DNA of 48,738 bases. It comes from Gammaproteobacteria bacterium. Lineage in GTDB: Bacteria; Pseudomonadota; Gammaproteobacteria; Pseudomonadales; Pseudomonadaceae. Location: contig JAMCWB010000053.1 of assembly GCA_023475025.1 (NCBI GenBank), forward strand, positions 1-48,738, written 5' to 3'. Each line of letters opens with the position of its first letter. Position 1 is the stretch's first letter. This document shows positions 16,135 through 24,433 of the stretch, piece after piece. Under the pieces are notes generated by a model that was not told the origin of the DNA, did no database searches, and worked only from the letters and a program-made list of their open reading frames with translations. Made by a program: the position numbers and the translations under genes.

Positions 16135-18525
16135 CTAAGTTAATTGGTCGATACTTCTACGCGGCCTCCCTGTCCGAAACACGTCCTGTAGTTTTTGTAG
16201 CGCAGCATAGTGTTTGTAATGAATATGCCCGAGTGACACACCATAATCGATTTTATCGAGTTCCTCTCTTAATACGGATGCTGGATAAACATCACCGTAG
16301 CCTCCGGTGGTTGTTTTGTCAGCGTGACCGACTAGCGTCTTGAGGATCAGCATGTCCAGTTTTTGCCGCCGAAATTGTTGGATGAATGTGTGTCTCAGAC
16401 CGTGGAATGTTAAGCGGGCCTCGCCAAGGCCGCACAAACCGAGATATCCAGTCGATATTTTCGAGCCTCCCAGGTACCACTTAGTAGCCGCATGACTTGA
16501 TGCAAGCGCGTTGCAAGTAAAGACGTTGTCGAACAGCGGCGCCTTTTGATCCTTTAAGAGAGCACGCCTGCTTTCTACGAATTCGATAAAACCCATGCTC
16601 AACAGCGCATTATGCAGCGGTACCAGTCGCTCAGATTCCTGCGTCTTAAGCTGCCTGTTGCCGGTACGACTGATATTGAGGACCCAGATCTTTTCTTCCA
16701 GACACACGTCGCCCAATTGTAACTGGCAGAGTTCGGCGAGGCGGCATCCTGTATACAAGCCGAGTAGCGGTAGCCAGAACTTGTAATCATCCAGTCGCCA
16801 TTTCGGCGGTCCAACTAGTGTCACAGCAGGCCCGTTCAATAGCGTCTCGACTTGCGCCGGACTATAAGTCCGTTTACGAGGCGCTTCAGCGCCCTTGAGT
16901 TTGAATACCAGGTTGCTGGCGATATCGGTTTTGAGAAGGTCATGGTCATGCGCGTGACGCATCACGGCCCGGATTAATTCAAAAAACTTCTTCACCGTTC
17001 TCGGGTTGAGCGATTGGACCGTTGGATCGTCCATGAGCTGGGCAAGCGGCACATGTCGAAGTGTGTTGAGTTTGTTTCGGTTTTTTGGGTAGTCTCGAAT
17101 ACGCTCTCGCAAGGCAACCATGTCAGCTCTTGAAAGGGTATTGATCGTTCGATGCCCACCCAGCAGTTCGCACATGGCTTCCAGGCGGGCATGCACGGTA
17201 ATTCGGGTTTTCGGGTTGCGCCATGCGCCTTCTTTCAGTTGTGTCGACTCGAAATGATCAGCCAGCTGGGAAACCGTCATGCTGTCGGCATCGGGCGATG
17301 CTGGCGTGACGACAGAAAACGAATCGTTGACGTCGCTCAGCAGCATTTCCAATTGTTGTCGTTTGTCGGCGGGGAGCAGACTGCCAAGAGCGGTCATCAA
17401 CGCCATTGCAGCGGGGTCAGAAGCTGATGGTTCGGGTTGTGCGGGATGCCTTTTTGCTGACGGAAGGGCAGGCAATGATTCAGCCGGTGGTAGCGAGCTT
17501 GTGGTCAGCTTCACTACTTCGGTGATTTCTTTTATCGCTTTGGCATAAGCCTCGTCCTTGAATCCATCAAGATGGTAACGGAGCAGGATGGAATCAAAGC
17601 GCTGTGCCAAACGCATGTATAGAAGATAGGCGAGGATGGGGCTACTCGTTTCGAGTGACACCTCGAAATATTGTTGTGCAGATCGGTGTGTGCCGACCAG
17701 GTCTTGCGTGAGCACAAATAAACCGTCGGGCTGCTGGCTCAATCTCACCCTGTCGAGAATGCGCATGGGTGTTCGCGTCGTATTCATGCCGATATGCATG
17801 TTGAGCGCTGTTAACGACTGCGGAAGCCAGGAGGGTAAATATCCTAGGCCTACGCCCTTGTCAGGTCGGGCGTAGCTTAGATATTCATACAGCGCCATCA
17901 GGCTGAAAGCACCCTCCCACCGCCCGATCAATTCCTTTTTCGAGTCGAGTCGCTCCAGGTGAGAGATCGCTGTCAGGATATAAACGACAGCATCAGTCGC
18001 GATACTTTCGTTTGTGGTGCCAAGGGGCCAATCCAGACGATGCCACTCAAACCGGGTGATCGCCCGAAGTTTGTCGCTGGGTTCAATCGTGAAGACAATT
18101 TCCTCACCGGGGCGGTTTCTGAACAGAACGGTGCCGTTCTCAGAAAGATGGTTGAGGCGGGCACGGCCTTTGCTCATGCTCGCACGTGCAAGCGTTGCGG
18201 GATGAGGGAGAACCTTCCAGATTTTTTCGGCGTTGAGTAAGTGGGTACGAGCGGTCTTATGCAAGAGCTCAAGCATAGTCAGAACCTGCTCAACTTCGGC
18301 CGGGCTTGGAGTGTAGGGCACCTTATTCAGGGCTTTGAGAGCCGAGTTTAGATAGGCGCACAGCTGTCGCGCGAGGGGCTCATCGCGCCCGAGTGACCAG
18401 CGCAATTGACGCGGGATCGCCGGATGTCTGGCAAGGTGCGGGGGGAGGGAGTAGTAAAATTGAAAGCCTGCGTTTTCGGTGAAAACGAGGTGGAGCTGTC
18501 GTGCAGAAGATTTTTTGTAGGACAT
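16135..18525 (-). CDS. Large tyrosine recombinase next to ssrA (796 aa)
   Basis: A very long N-terminal region (about residues 1-440) precedes a phage-integrase domain. Catalytic residues: Arg in YTGCRLAELCQL, Lys region RTGNRQLKTQESERLVPL, the HxxR motif in LTFHGLRHTFIQQF, His in LVGHADKTTTGGY and a Tyr in GYGDVYP, so the site is complete. Typical phage or island integrases are 350-450 aa; the extra N-terminal part has no domain I can name. I start at ATG 18525 (MSYKKSSARQ) with AAAGG about 10 nt upstream; the frame continues to 18570 without a better start. It is the first gene of the trio and lies 100 bp from the tmRNA 3' end, so it is the best candidate for the island integrase. Confidence 0.87.
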   Translation of the reverse strand: MSYKKSSARQLHLVFTENAGFQFYYSLPPHLARHPAIPRQLRWSLGRDEPLARQLCAYLNSALKALNKVPYTPSPAEVEQVLTMLELLHKTARTHLLNAEKIWKVLPHPATLARASMSKGRARLNHLSENGTVLFRNRPGEEIVFTIEPSDKLRAITRFEWHRLDWPLGTTNESIATDAVVYILTAISHLERLDSKKELIGRWEGAFSLMALYEYLSYARPDKGVGLGYLPSWLPQSLTALNMHIGMNTTRTPMRILDRVRLSQQPDGLFVLTQDLVGTHRSAQQYFEVSLETSSPILAYLLYMRLAQRFDSILLRYHLDGFKDEAYAKAIKEITEVVKLTTSSLPPAESLPALPSAKRHPAQPEPSASDPAAMALMTALGSLLPADKRQQLEMLLSDVNDSFSVVTPASPDADSMTVSQLADHFESTQLKEGAWRNPKTRITVHARLEAMCELLGGHRTINTLSRADMVALRERIRDYPKNRNKLNTLRHVPLAQLMDDPTVQSLNPRTVKKFFELIRAVMRHAHDHDLLKTDIASNLVFKLKGAEAPRKRTYSPAQVETLLNGPAVTLVGPPKWRLDDYKFWLPLLGLYTGCRLAELCQLQLGDVCLEEKIWVLNISRTGNRQLKTQESERLVPLHNALLSMGFIEFVESRRALLKDQKAPLFDNVFTCNALASSHAATKWYLGGSKISTGYLGLCGLGEARLTFHGLRHTFIQQFRRQKLDMLILKTLVGHADKTTTGGYGDVYPASVLREELDKIDYGVSLGHIHYKHYAALQKLQDVFRTGRPRRSIDQLT

Positions 18526-18624
18526 GGTGGCATACCTTTGCGAGTTCAGAGTGGGACTCTGAGCACACACCTACCACCTGTCTTACCACCAACCCCTTGT
18601 TTTGCAAGGAATTGGTGTCTCAAT

Positions 18625-18660
18625 TGGTGGAGCCGGGGGGATTTGAACCCCCGTCCGCCA
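18625..18660. other. Probable island attachment site in the ssrA 3' end
   Basis: The tmRNA acceptor and T-arm (TGGTGGAGCC from 18625, GGATTTGAACCCCC following) is intact and is directly followed on the left by the recombinase genes. The 3' end of ssrA is a well-known integration target of tyrosine integrases. The expected partner copy at the far end of the island is not inside the window (none found in 1-18624), so this is inference from gene order. Short repeats of AATTGGTG lie just outside (18611-18629). Confidence 0.5.
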
Positions 18661-19013
18661 GTCCGCCACTATCGGTTCTACATGCTTAGCCGTCTCTATT
18701 AAGTTAACTCCGTACCGCCCGAGAGGCAGGGTGTTTGGAGCGAGTTACGTAATGTTTAGCCGCTTCGCCCGTAACATACTAGGCGGCGATCCTGTTCTAT
18801 CTGACGATCAGTTCGAGTTTACAGGCATCCTCTAGTGATCGCTGGAGCCGAAGCTACCAGAAGTGCTTTCTAGGCTGCTTACGCAGCTAGTTGAGCACCA
18901 TAATTGTCGTCATTGGCAATTATATAGGTTTGCAACAGTGGATTTACGAGTTCTGTTACCAACTCGGCATGCCCCTCAAGCTTTGTAACCGTCGTCGAAT
19001 CCTAATCGGCCCC
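18625..19013 (-). ncRNA. ssrA: tmRNA (transfer-messenger RNA)
   Basis: Read on the minus strand it begins GGGGCCGATTAGGATTCGAC at 19013 and ends with GGCTCCACCA at 18625, pairing into the tRNA-Ala-like acceptor. The T-loop GGTTCAAATCC-type sequence is present as the complement of GGATTTGAACCCC. The resume codon GCC opens a tag frame reading ANDDNYGAQLAA followed by TAA, a Pseudomonas-type degradation tag ending in LAA-like AA. The 389-nt length fits one-piece tmRNA. It works with SmpB (gene at 21361-21843) to rescue stalled ribosomes. The island insertion leaves its 3' end complete. Confidence 0.97.
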
Positions 19014-19042
19014 AAGTCTTGCTGGTCTACTACTAGGACAGC

Positions 19043-19072
19043 ATTCTACGTGAGAGGTTCCACGCTTGCCAG
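19043..19072 (-). promoter_or_regulatory. Candidate sigma-70 promoter of ssrA
   Basis: On the minus strand a -10-like TAGAAT (19048-19043) lies 18 nt after a -35-like CTGGCA (19072-19067). This would start transcription some 20 nt before the mature tmRNA 5' end, in keeping with RNase P processing of a precursor. The -35 box is weak. Confidence 0.4.
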
Positions 19073-19134
19073 TTGCTTTCGCAGCTGATGCTGATTCTGT
19101 CCACTTTTACTTAATATGGGCTGTTTGCAGGAAT

Positions 19135-19593
19135 TCAAGGGCTGCTGTTGCAGGGCAAGGGGTCTTCCGGTTTGTAGCGGGCGAGAAAATCAATCTGCTG
19201 GCGGTAGTCCAGGGTCAGTTGTAGCCGGCAGGCCTGGCTGTTGTTGTACATGGTGGTGTTGTCGAACATGGCGCGGTATAAGCCGCATTGGCTGGTGCGA
19301 TAACTCTGCCATTGCTGCTGGGCGATCATGGCTTGCAGTATGACGGCGGGGCATTGCGTGCTAAGAAGCTCGGTCTGACGCGACTGCAGCAGGTGTTCCA
19401 GTTGTTCTGTCTGCTCGCCCAGGCAGTCACCTATGGCGGCGCCACCGATTCGGTTATCAGGGTGCGCCTGACAATAGCTGAGGATGTCGTCGTAGCTTGC
19501 GTTGCTCAAGTCAGGGGCTGGCTTGCCCAAGGCATGGCTGCTGAGCATCAGGCAAATGGCAATCAATGCTGCGTGACGACCTATGTTCAACAT
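19135..19593 (-). CDS. LprI-like (DUF1311) periplasmic protein
   Basis: A 152-aa secreted protein with a signal peptide (MLNIGRHAALIAICLMLSS, cleavage near HALG-KP). The mature part has several cysteines and the pattern of DUF1311/LprI proteins: GDCLGEQTEQLEHLLQ, then WQSYRTSQCGLYR, then QACRLQLTLDYRQQIDFL. Some family members inhibit lysozyme, but the role here is unknown. It is located between ssrA and a flavin monooxygenase, with the same orientation as both, and starts 24 nt after the monooxygenase stop, so the two may be co-transcribed. The family assignment is moderate because the match is spread over short blocks. Confidence 0.65.
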   Translation of the reverse strand: MLNIGRHAALIAICLMLSSHALGKPAPDLSNASYDDILSYCQAHPDNRIGGAAIGDCLGEQTEQLEHLLQSRQTELLSTQCPAVILQAMIAQQQWQSYRTSQCGLYRAMFDNTTMYNNSQACRLQLTLDYRQQIDFLARYKPEDPLPCNSSP

Positions 19594-19617
19594 GCCGGTA
19601 CCTTTGGGCTGTGTGGA

Positions 19618-21141
19618 TCAGGCGCTGTCGCCGATAGCGGTGGCGTTAACCGGGGCCTGTTGTGGCGCCGGGTAAAAGCGCAGAACACCATCGTCGATCG
19701 GGCTGGTGCGCATGATCTTACGGTCTTGCAGGTAATTCTGGTAGACCTGCCAGGGCACGCGGTCGCCCTGTTTGGGCAAGACTTGGGATGCGCGCTGCAC
19801 ATAGCCGGAAGTGAAGTTGAGGAAAGGCTCTTCGGCGACATCGGGGTCACGCTCGGGGATGGCGACGGCCAGCTTGTGCTCATCCATATAGCGCAGCAGC
19901 CGGCAGACATAGCCGGCAGTGAGGTCGGCTTTCAGGGTCCAGGAGGAGTTGACGTAACCAAAGGCCATGGCGCAGTTGGGTACGCCGCTGAGCATCATGC
20001 CCTTGTAGGCCATGGTGTCGGCGGGTTTGATGGGCTTGCCGTCGACCTGCACCTGGATGTCGCCGAGCATGTTCAGTTTCAGCCCGGTGGCAACCACGAT
20101 CAGGTCGGCAGGCAGTGTGTCGCCGTTTTTCAGCTGCACGCCATCGGCGGTAAAGCGTTCGATATGTTCGGTGACTACGCTGGCCCGGCCCTGGCGGATA
20201 TCCTTGAACAGGTCGCCATCGGGTGCTACGCAGATGCGCTGATCCCAGGGGTTATAGTCCGGGGTGAAGTGCCGGGTATCCACCTCGGGACCGAGTTCGG
20301 CGGCGGCCATCTGGACCAGGCGCTTTTTCATCATCTGTGGCCGGCGCTTGGCCAGGCGATAGTAGAAGATGCCGAGCAGGATATGCTTCCATCGTGTCAG
20401 GCTGTGTGCGGCCTTGGCTGGCATGATGCGCTGCATTGCCAGGGCCAGCTTGTCACGCAGTGGGCGGTTGACCACGTAGGTCGGTGAGCGTTGCAGCATG
20501 GTGACATGCGCGGCTTTCTCAGCCATCGCCGGCACCAGGGTGATAGCGGTTGCTCCACTACCGATGACCACGACCTGCTGGTTGCGGTAATCGAGGTCTT
20601 CGGGCCAGAACTGTGGGTGCACGATGCGACCCTTGAAGCTGTCTTCCTCGGGAAACGCCGGACGGTAGGCCTCTTCGTAGCTGTAATAACCACTGCACAG
20701 GTAGAGAAAGCGGCTGCGCAGGATGCTGGTATGCGCATTGCCGTCAGCGTCCTGGTGGCTGACTTCCAGGGTCCAGCAGGCCTGCTCACTGGACCAGTCG
20801 GCCTTGGTGACCCGGTGGCCGAGTCGAATATGCTGGCGCACCTGATATTGATCAGCGGTGTCGTTGATATAGGCACGGATGTCCGGGCCGTCAGCAATTG
20901 CCTTGTCGTTGGTCCAGGGTTTGAAGTCGTAACTCAGGGTGTACATGTCCGAGTCGGAGCGAATACCGGGGTAGCGGAACAGATCCCAGGTGCCGCCGAT
21001 GGCGTTGCGTGCTTCGAGAATGGTGAAGCTCTTGTCCGGGCACTCTTGTTGCTGGCGGACGGCTGCGCCAATACCAGAGAGGCCGGCACCGACGATAATC
21101 ACATCGAGCAGGGATTGCGGTTGCGGTTCGAGTGCACTCAT
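19618..21141 (-). CDS. Flavin-binding Baeyer-Villiger-type monooxygenase (AlmA/EthA-like)
   Basis: A 507-aa FAD- and NADPH-dependent monooxygenase. The N-terminal FAD Rossmann motif is VIIVGAGLSGIG, followed by GGTWDLFRYPGIRSDSDMYT. The Baeyer-Villiger fingerprint FxGxxxHxxxWP is matched exactly as FKGRIVHPQFWP, and the NADPH Rossmann motif is VVVIGSGATAITL. The GGTWDLFRYPGIRSDSDM wording is typical of the group that includes AlmA (long-chain alkane oxidation) and EthA. The substrate cannot be read from sequence: ketone oxidation or long-chain alkane hydroxylation are both possible. It is an accessory gene between ssrA and smpB on the minus strand. ATG at 21139-21141 with AAAGAGCGTC upstream. 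Confidence 0.85.
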   Translation of the reverse strand: MSALEPQPQSLLDVIIVGAGLSGIGAAVRQQQECPDKSFTILEARNAIGGTWDLFRYPGIRSDSDMYTLSYDFKPWTNDKAIADGPDIRAYINDTADQYQVRQHIRLGHRVTKADWSSEQACWTLEVSHQDADGNAHTSILRSRFLYLCSGYYSYEEAYRPAFPEEDSFKGRIVHPQFWPEDLDYRNQQVVVIGSGATAITLVPAMAEKAAHVTMLQRSPTYVVNRPLRDKLALAMQRIMPAKAAHSLTRWKHILLGIFYYRLAKRRPQMMKKRLVQMAAAELGPEVDTRHFTPDYNPWDQRICVAPDGDLFKDIRQGRASVVTEHIERFTADGVQLKNGDTLPADLIVVATGLKLNMLGDIQVQVDGKPIKPADTMAYKGMMLSGVPNCAMAFGYVNSSWTLKADLTAGYVCRLLRYMDEHKLAVAIPERDPDVAEEPFLNFTSGYVQRASQVLPKQGDRVPWQVYQNYLQDRKIMRTSPIDDGVLRFYPAPQQAPVNATAIGDSA

Positions 21142-21231
21142 GGGCGACGCTCTTTTTTGTTTTTGGAGTAATTACTCTAAGCTAAAACGCACGTTTGACT
21201 TTGGCAAGGGCTATCAGGGGAATTGATAAGC

Positions 21232-21256
21232 AAAAAAAAGCCCCGCAATGCGGGGC
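21232..21256 (-). terminator. Rho-independent terminator after smpB
   Basis: Stem GCCCCGC (21240-21246) and GCGGGGC (21250-21256) with loop AAT; read on the minus strand it is followed by a run of eight T (complement of 21232-21239). It lies about 105 nt past the smpB stop and before the monooxygenase gene. Confidence 0.88.
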
Positions 21257-21360
21257 AAGTTGTGCGTGCTTTGAACCTCAGGGACGGGCAGGTGGAGCTT
21301 CCTGCCCGGTTATAAGATATGACTGGGGTCAATCGGGAAAGTTCAGGAGGTTCAAAAAAA

Positions 21361-21843
21361 TTATCGATTACTGTCGCGGACGACGCGCTGCTTCTCACGG
21401 TTCCAATCGCGTTCTTTCAGGGTCTGGCGCTTGTCGAAGTCTTTTTTACCGTGGACCAGAGCGATTTCGCACTTGATCAGGTGTTTCTTCCAATAGAGCG
21501 CGAGCGGTACACAGCTGGCGCCTTTTTGCGTGACTGCGGTGATCAGCTTGTCCAGTTCACGCGCATGCAGCAGCAGCTTGCGGGTGCGCGTGGGGTCAGC
21601 GATTACGTGAGTGCTGGCGGTTGTCAGTGGGCTGATATGGGCGCCGAGCAGGAACGCCTCGCCGTCCTTGAGCAGCACATAGCTGTCCGTGAGCTGCACT
21701 TTGCCCTCGCGCAGACTTTTCACTTCCCAGCCGGTCAGGGCGATGCCCGCCTCAAAGCGCTGGTCGATGAAGTAGTCGTGTTTGGCCTTCTTGTTCAGCG
21801 CGATAGTGCCGCTGCTGGCCTGTGGTTTCTTTTGCTTGCTCAT
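21361..21843 (-). CDS. smpB: SsrA-binding protein
   Basis: A 160-aa SmpB that binds the tRNA-like part of tmRNA and delivers it to stalled ribosomes. Conserved blocks: the OB-fold start [52 protein letters not shown], and the basic C-terminal tail [24 protein letters not shown] start at ATG 21843 (MSKQKKPQ), giving the usual length; the frame to 21924 has no support. Partner ssrA lies 2.3 kb away on the same strand, separated by the monooxygenase and the LprI-like gene. Confidence 0.97.
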   Translation of the reverse strand: MSKQKKPQASSGTIALNKKAKHDYFIDQRFEAGIALTGWEVKSLREGKVQLTDSYVLLKDGEAFLLGAHISPLTTASTHVIADPTRTRKLLLHARELDKLITAVTQKGASCVPLALYWKKHLIKCEIALVHGKKDFDKRQTLKERDWNREKQRVVRDSNR

Positions 21844-22059
21844 AGGCCGCGCATTATAGGCAGTTCGAGACGGTTCGGCTATGGCTGTGGTGCAAGGCTT
21901 GTTCTGTCCGGGCAAAATCAGCACAATGCCTGGCTCTGCGGGCGACAGCGGCCGGCCTGGTTCGTTGTCGCTGTTCCCTGACGTCTCGCTGCTGTTAGGC
22001 TGTCAGGCTCCTGCGAGAGCATGCGGATTGTTCTCGCCAATTGATCAAGTGATGCGGGT

Positions 22060-22494
22060 ATGACTCATATTCAGCGCTCAGCGCTTTTACCTTTCGCCGC
22101 ACCGCGGTTGTTTGAGCTGGTCAATCGGGTGGAGCACTACCCCGAGTTCTTGCCGTGGTGTTCGGCTGCGAAGGTGCTGGAAGAAAGCCCGGAGCATATG
22201 CATGCCAGCCTGACGGTGGCCAAGGCGGGGGTGACCCAGAGCTTTACTACGCGTAACAGCCTGGTCCCCGGTCAGCGCATTGAAATGCGCCTGGAGCAGG
22301 GGCCTTTCAAGGAGCTGCACGGGGTGTGGGAGTTCAAGGCGCTGGGCGATAGCGCCTGCAAGATCAGCCTGGATCTGCATTTCAGTTATTCCGGCCCGGT
22401 GGTCAAGGCGACTTTGGGGCCTCTGTTCAATCAGGCCGCCAACACCATGGTGGAGGCCTTTTGTCAGCGTGCCAAGGAGGTCTATGGTGGCTGA
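22060..22494 (+). CDS. ratA: Ribosome association toxin / ubiquinone-binding protein RatA
   Basis: A 144-aa START/SRPBCC-fold protein: HIQRSALLPFAAPRLFELVN, VEHYPEFLPWC, and a C-terminal helix NQAANTMVEAFCQRAKEVYG. This is the RatA/COQ10 family, thought to bind ubiquinone; the E. coli protein also hinders 70S formation when over-produced. It overlaps rnfH by 11 nt and is divergent from smpB, the arrangement usual in Pseudomonas and enterobacteria. Confidence 0.92.
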   Translation: MTHIQRSALLPFAAPRLFELVNRVEHYPEFLPWCSAAKVLEESPEHMHASLTVAKAGVTQSFTTRNSLVPGQRIEMRLEQGPFKELHGVWEFKALGDSACKISLDLHFSYSGPVVKATLGPLFNQAANTMVEAFCQRAKEVYGG

Positions 22495-22810
22495 ACGTAC
22501 CCTGGCCATCGAGGTGGCCTACGCGTTACCGCACAAGCAGAAGATTCTGGCCTTTACCGTGCCGGAAGGCACCAGCCTGCGCGAAGCAGTGCGGCTGTCT
22601 GGCATTCATGAGCATTTTCCGGAACTGGATGTAGCCGGGTGCCCGTTGGGTATTTTCGGCAAGGCCGTGCCCAAGCCGGAAGAGCGGTCGGTCAACAGCG
22701 GTGAGCGGATCGAGATCTACCGGCCGTTGATTGCTGACCCGAAGGAAGTGCGCAAGCAGCGTGCTGCCAAGGCAAAAGCCAAGGCAGCCGAAGAAAAGTC
22801 TGCGGAGTAG
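22484..22810 (+). CDS. rnfH: RnfH family ubiquitin-like protein
   Basis: A 108-aa beta-grasp protein (RnfH/UPF0125): LAIEVAYALPHKQKILAFTVPEG, then LGIFGKAVPKPEERSVNSGERIEIYRPL and the terminal region IADPKEVRKQRA. A charged tail rich in Lys and Ala follows. ATG 22484 lies inside the end of ratA, with GGAGG (22476-22480) 3-4 nt upstream. The frame continues further upstream but that is only the shadow of ratA. It is the usual ratA partner in an operon; function is uncertain (antitoxin or electron-transfer related suggestions exist). Confidence 0.9.
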   Translation: MVAERTLAIEVAYALPHKQKILAFTVPEGTSLREAVRLSGIHEHFPELDVAGCPLGIFGKAVPKPEERSVNSGERIEIYRPLIADPKEVRKQRAAKAKAKAAEEKSAE

Positions 22811-22811
22811 G

Positions 22812-23231
22812 TTACTCGCCAGTACCCAGCGGGGCGCCGAGGTCTGAGGGTGCCTGTTGCGGACGTGAACCGCCCATGATGGCTTCATCGCGGCTGGTGC
22901 CCGGTGTGAAGTCGCCACTCAGGGCAACCAGACGGTCATCTTCAAAAATCAGGCTGATGCGCTCCTGTACCCGTTCGCGGTGACCCGGCGTCAGGCTGTA
23001 CAGATAATCCCAGCGGTTTGCATGGAAGGTATCCTGGATCAGCGGGGTGCCCATGATAAAGCGCACCTGTCGGGTGGTCATGCCCGGGCGCAGTTGGTCA
23101 ACCATGTCCTGGGTAACCACGTTGCCTTGCTGGACATCCAGCTTGTAGACCCCGGGAAAGCCGCAACCAGCAAGCAGCAAGGTGCCGGCACATAGAAAGA
23201 TACAGAGGAATCGGTTCAGGCAGTTTGGCAT
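22812..23231 (-). CDS. bamE: Outer membrane protein assembly factor BamE (OmlA)
   Basis: A 139-aa lipoprotein with lipobox LLAGC after a short signal ([22 protein letters not shown]), giving a lipidated Cys23. The BamE/SmpA domain is clear: [51 protein letters not shown], and [13 protein letters not shown]. It belongs to the BAM complex that inserts beta-barrels in the outer membrane. Its stop lies next to the rnfH stop (convergent) and it is divergent from fur with a 91-nt shared promoter region, as in Pseudomonas. Confidence 0.95.
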   Translation of the reverse strand: MPNCLNRFLCIFLCAGTLLLAGCGFPGVYKLDVQQGNVVTQDMVDQLRPGMTTRQVRFIMGTPLIQDTFHANRWDYLYSLTPGHRERVQERISLIFEDDRLVALSGDFTPGTSRDEAIMGGSRPQQAPSDLGAPLGTGE

Positions 23232-23322
23232 CGCGTGGTAACATCCACTATCGTGATGAATTTAATGATCTGAATCATACCCGACTGATCCCGCCCTGCG
23301 AAGCATAGAACGAGAATCTGCC

Positions 23323-23730
23323 ATGGTTGAAAATCAGGAACTGCGAAAAGCCGGTCTCAAGGTCACCCTGCCGAGGGTGAAGATTCTGCAAATGCTGGAC
23401 AACGCAGAAGAGCGCCACATGAGTGCCGAAGATGTCTACAAGGCGCTGATGGAGGCCGGTGACGATGTTGGTCTGGCTACTGTGTACCGGGTTCTGACCC
23501 AGTTTGAGAGTGCTGGTCTGGTGGTGCGTCACAACTTTGATGGTGGCCATGCCGTGTTTGAGTTGGCCGATGGCGAGCACCATGATCATATGGTCTGTGT
23601 TGATAGTGGTGAAGTCATCGAGTTCTTTGACCCGGCGATCGAGAAGCGCCAGAAAGAAATTGTTGCCGAGCACGGTTATGAACTGGTCGATCACAATCTG
23701 GTCTTGTATGTGAAGAAGAAAAACACCTGA
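23323..23730 (+). CDS. fur: Ferric uptake regulator
   Basis: A 135-aa Fur with a winged-helix N-terminal domain (LRKAGLKVTLPRVKILQML, VGLATVYRVLTQFESAGLV) and the metal-binding dimerisation domain (GEHHDHMVCVDSGEVIEF, AEHGYELVDHNLVLYV). The HHDHMVC cluster holds the regulatory metal ligands. It represses iron uptake genes when loaded with Fe(II). As in P. aeruginosa Fur, the C-terminal CxxC pairs of the E. coli protein are missing. The gene is divergent from bamE. Confidence 0.97.
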   Translation: MVENQELRKAGLKVTLPRVKILQMLDNAEERHMSAEDVYKALMEAGDDVGLATVYRVLTQFESAGLVVRHNFDGGHAVFELADGEHHDHMVCVDSGEVIEFFDPAIEKRQKEIVAEHGYELVDHNLVLYVKKKNT

Positions 23731-23798
23731 CTCCCCACGCTTGAGTCGGGAGTCTGTTCGCGGTTAGCCGATTGCTCCCGACACGCAAGGGGATGAGA

Positions 23799-24347
23799 AT
23801 GGAAAAGCTGTTCAATTCGAGCCGTTTCATGGTGCTTATCGTGGTGTTTGTCTGCGCCATTGCCGCGCTGTTGTTGTATCTCTCCAGTATGGTGGTGGTT
23901 TTCAACCTGGTCTGGGATGTGATCTACCAGGTTCCTACCAATGCGGACAGTGCCAAGCGTCTGGCTGTCAGACTGCTGAAAGTGCTCGACGTACTGCTGA
24001 TTGCGGTGACCTTCCAGATTATTGCTGTCGGCCTTTACCGCCTGTTTATTGCCCGGGCCTCATCCCGTGGGTCTGGCTTTCTGGCGGCTCTGCAAATCAA
24101 TAACTTCCATGATCTCAAGATCACGCTGCTGCAGGTGGCAGTGGTTATTCTGGTGATCCTGTTTCTTGAGCAGGCCGTTGAGGTGGGGGCTGGGTTGGAT
24201 ACCCTCTATATGGGCATCGCCTTCGCGCTGATGATTGTCAGTGCGGTTTGGGCGGCGAAAACCATGCATGCCCAACAGCACGGTGATGTGGCGGCTGAAG
24301 CGGGAAACAAGCATTTGCCGGAGCATGATGCTGACGCATCGAAATAA
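23799..24347 (+). CDS. YqhA-like (UPF0114) inner membrane protein
   Basis: A 182-aa membrane protein with about four transmembrane helices (FMVLIVVFVCAIAALLLYLS, LLIAVTFQIIAVGLYRLFI, LLQVAVVILVILFLEQ, and MGIAFALMIVSAVWAA) and a hydrophilic, His- and Asp-containing tail. The length and helix pattern resemble the UPF0114/YqhA family, whose function is unknown. ATG 23799 has AAGGGG 6 nt upstream and is preferred over ATG 23793. It sits 68 nt after fur and may be read through from it. In P. aeruginosa recN follows fur directly, so this and the next two genes are an insertion relative to that order. Confidence 0.7.
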   Translation: MEKLFNSSRFMVLIVVFVCAIAALLLYLSSMVVVFNLVWDVIYQVPTNADSAKRLAVRLLKVLDVLLIAVTFQIIAVGLYRLFIARASSRGSGFLAALQINNFHDLKITLLQVAVVILVILFLEQAVEVGAGLDTLYMGIAFALMIVSAVWAAKTMHAQQHGDVAAEAGNKHLPEHDADASK

Positions 24348-24433
24348 GCGATGTAATTTACTCAAAACGTCTGTTTTTCCGATTCGCCTGGCCTGATACA
24401 AATAGGCTGTCTCAACGCCAAGGAGTTATCGTC

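Noticed and set aside
12358..18525. Integron (IntI with attC array)
   Set aside because: No GTTRRRY-type core sites, no cassette genes in the array, and three recombinases without a recognisable IntI-specific helix.
18501..18702. Open frames across the tmRNA 3' end with phrases like WWSRGDLNPRPPVRHY and GGFEPPSASPP
   Set aside because: These are translations of tRNA/tmRNA 3' sequence, a well-known annotation artefact, with no ribosome binding site.
19288..20487. 399-aa plus-strand frame opposite the flavin monooxygenase
   Set aside because: It is a shadow of two well-supported minus-strand genes, as are the long plus-strand frames opposite recN (26131-27492).
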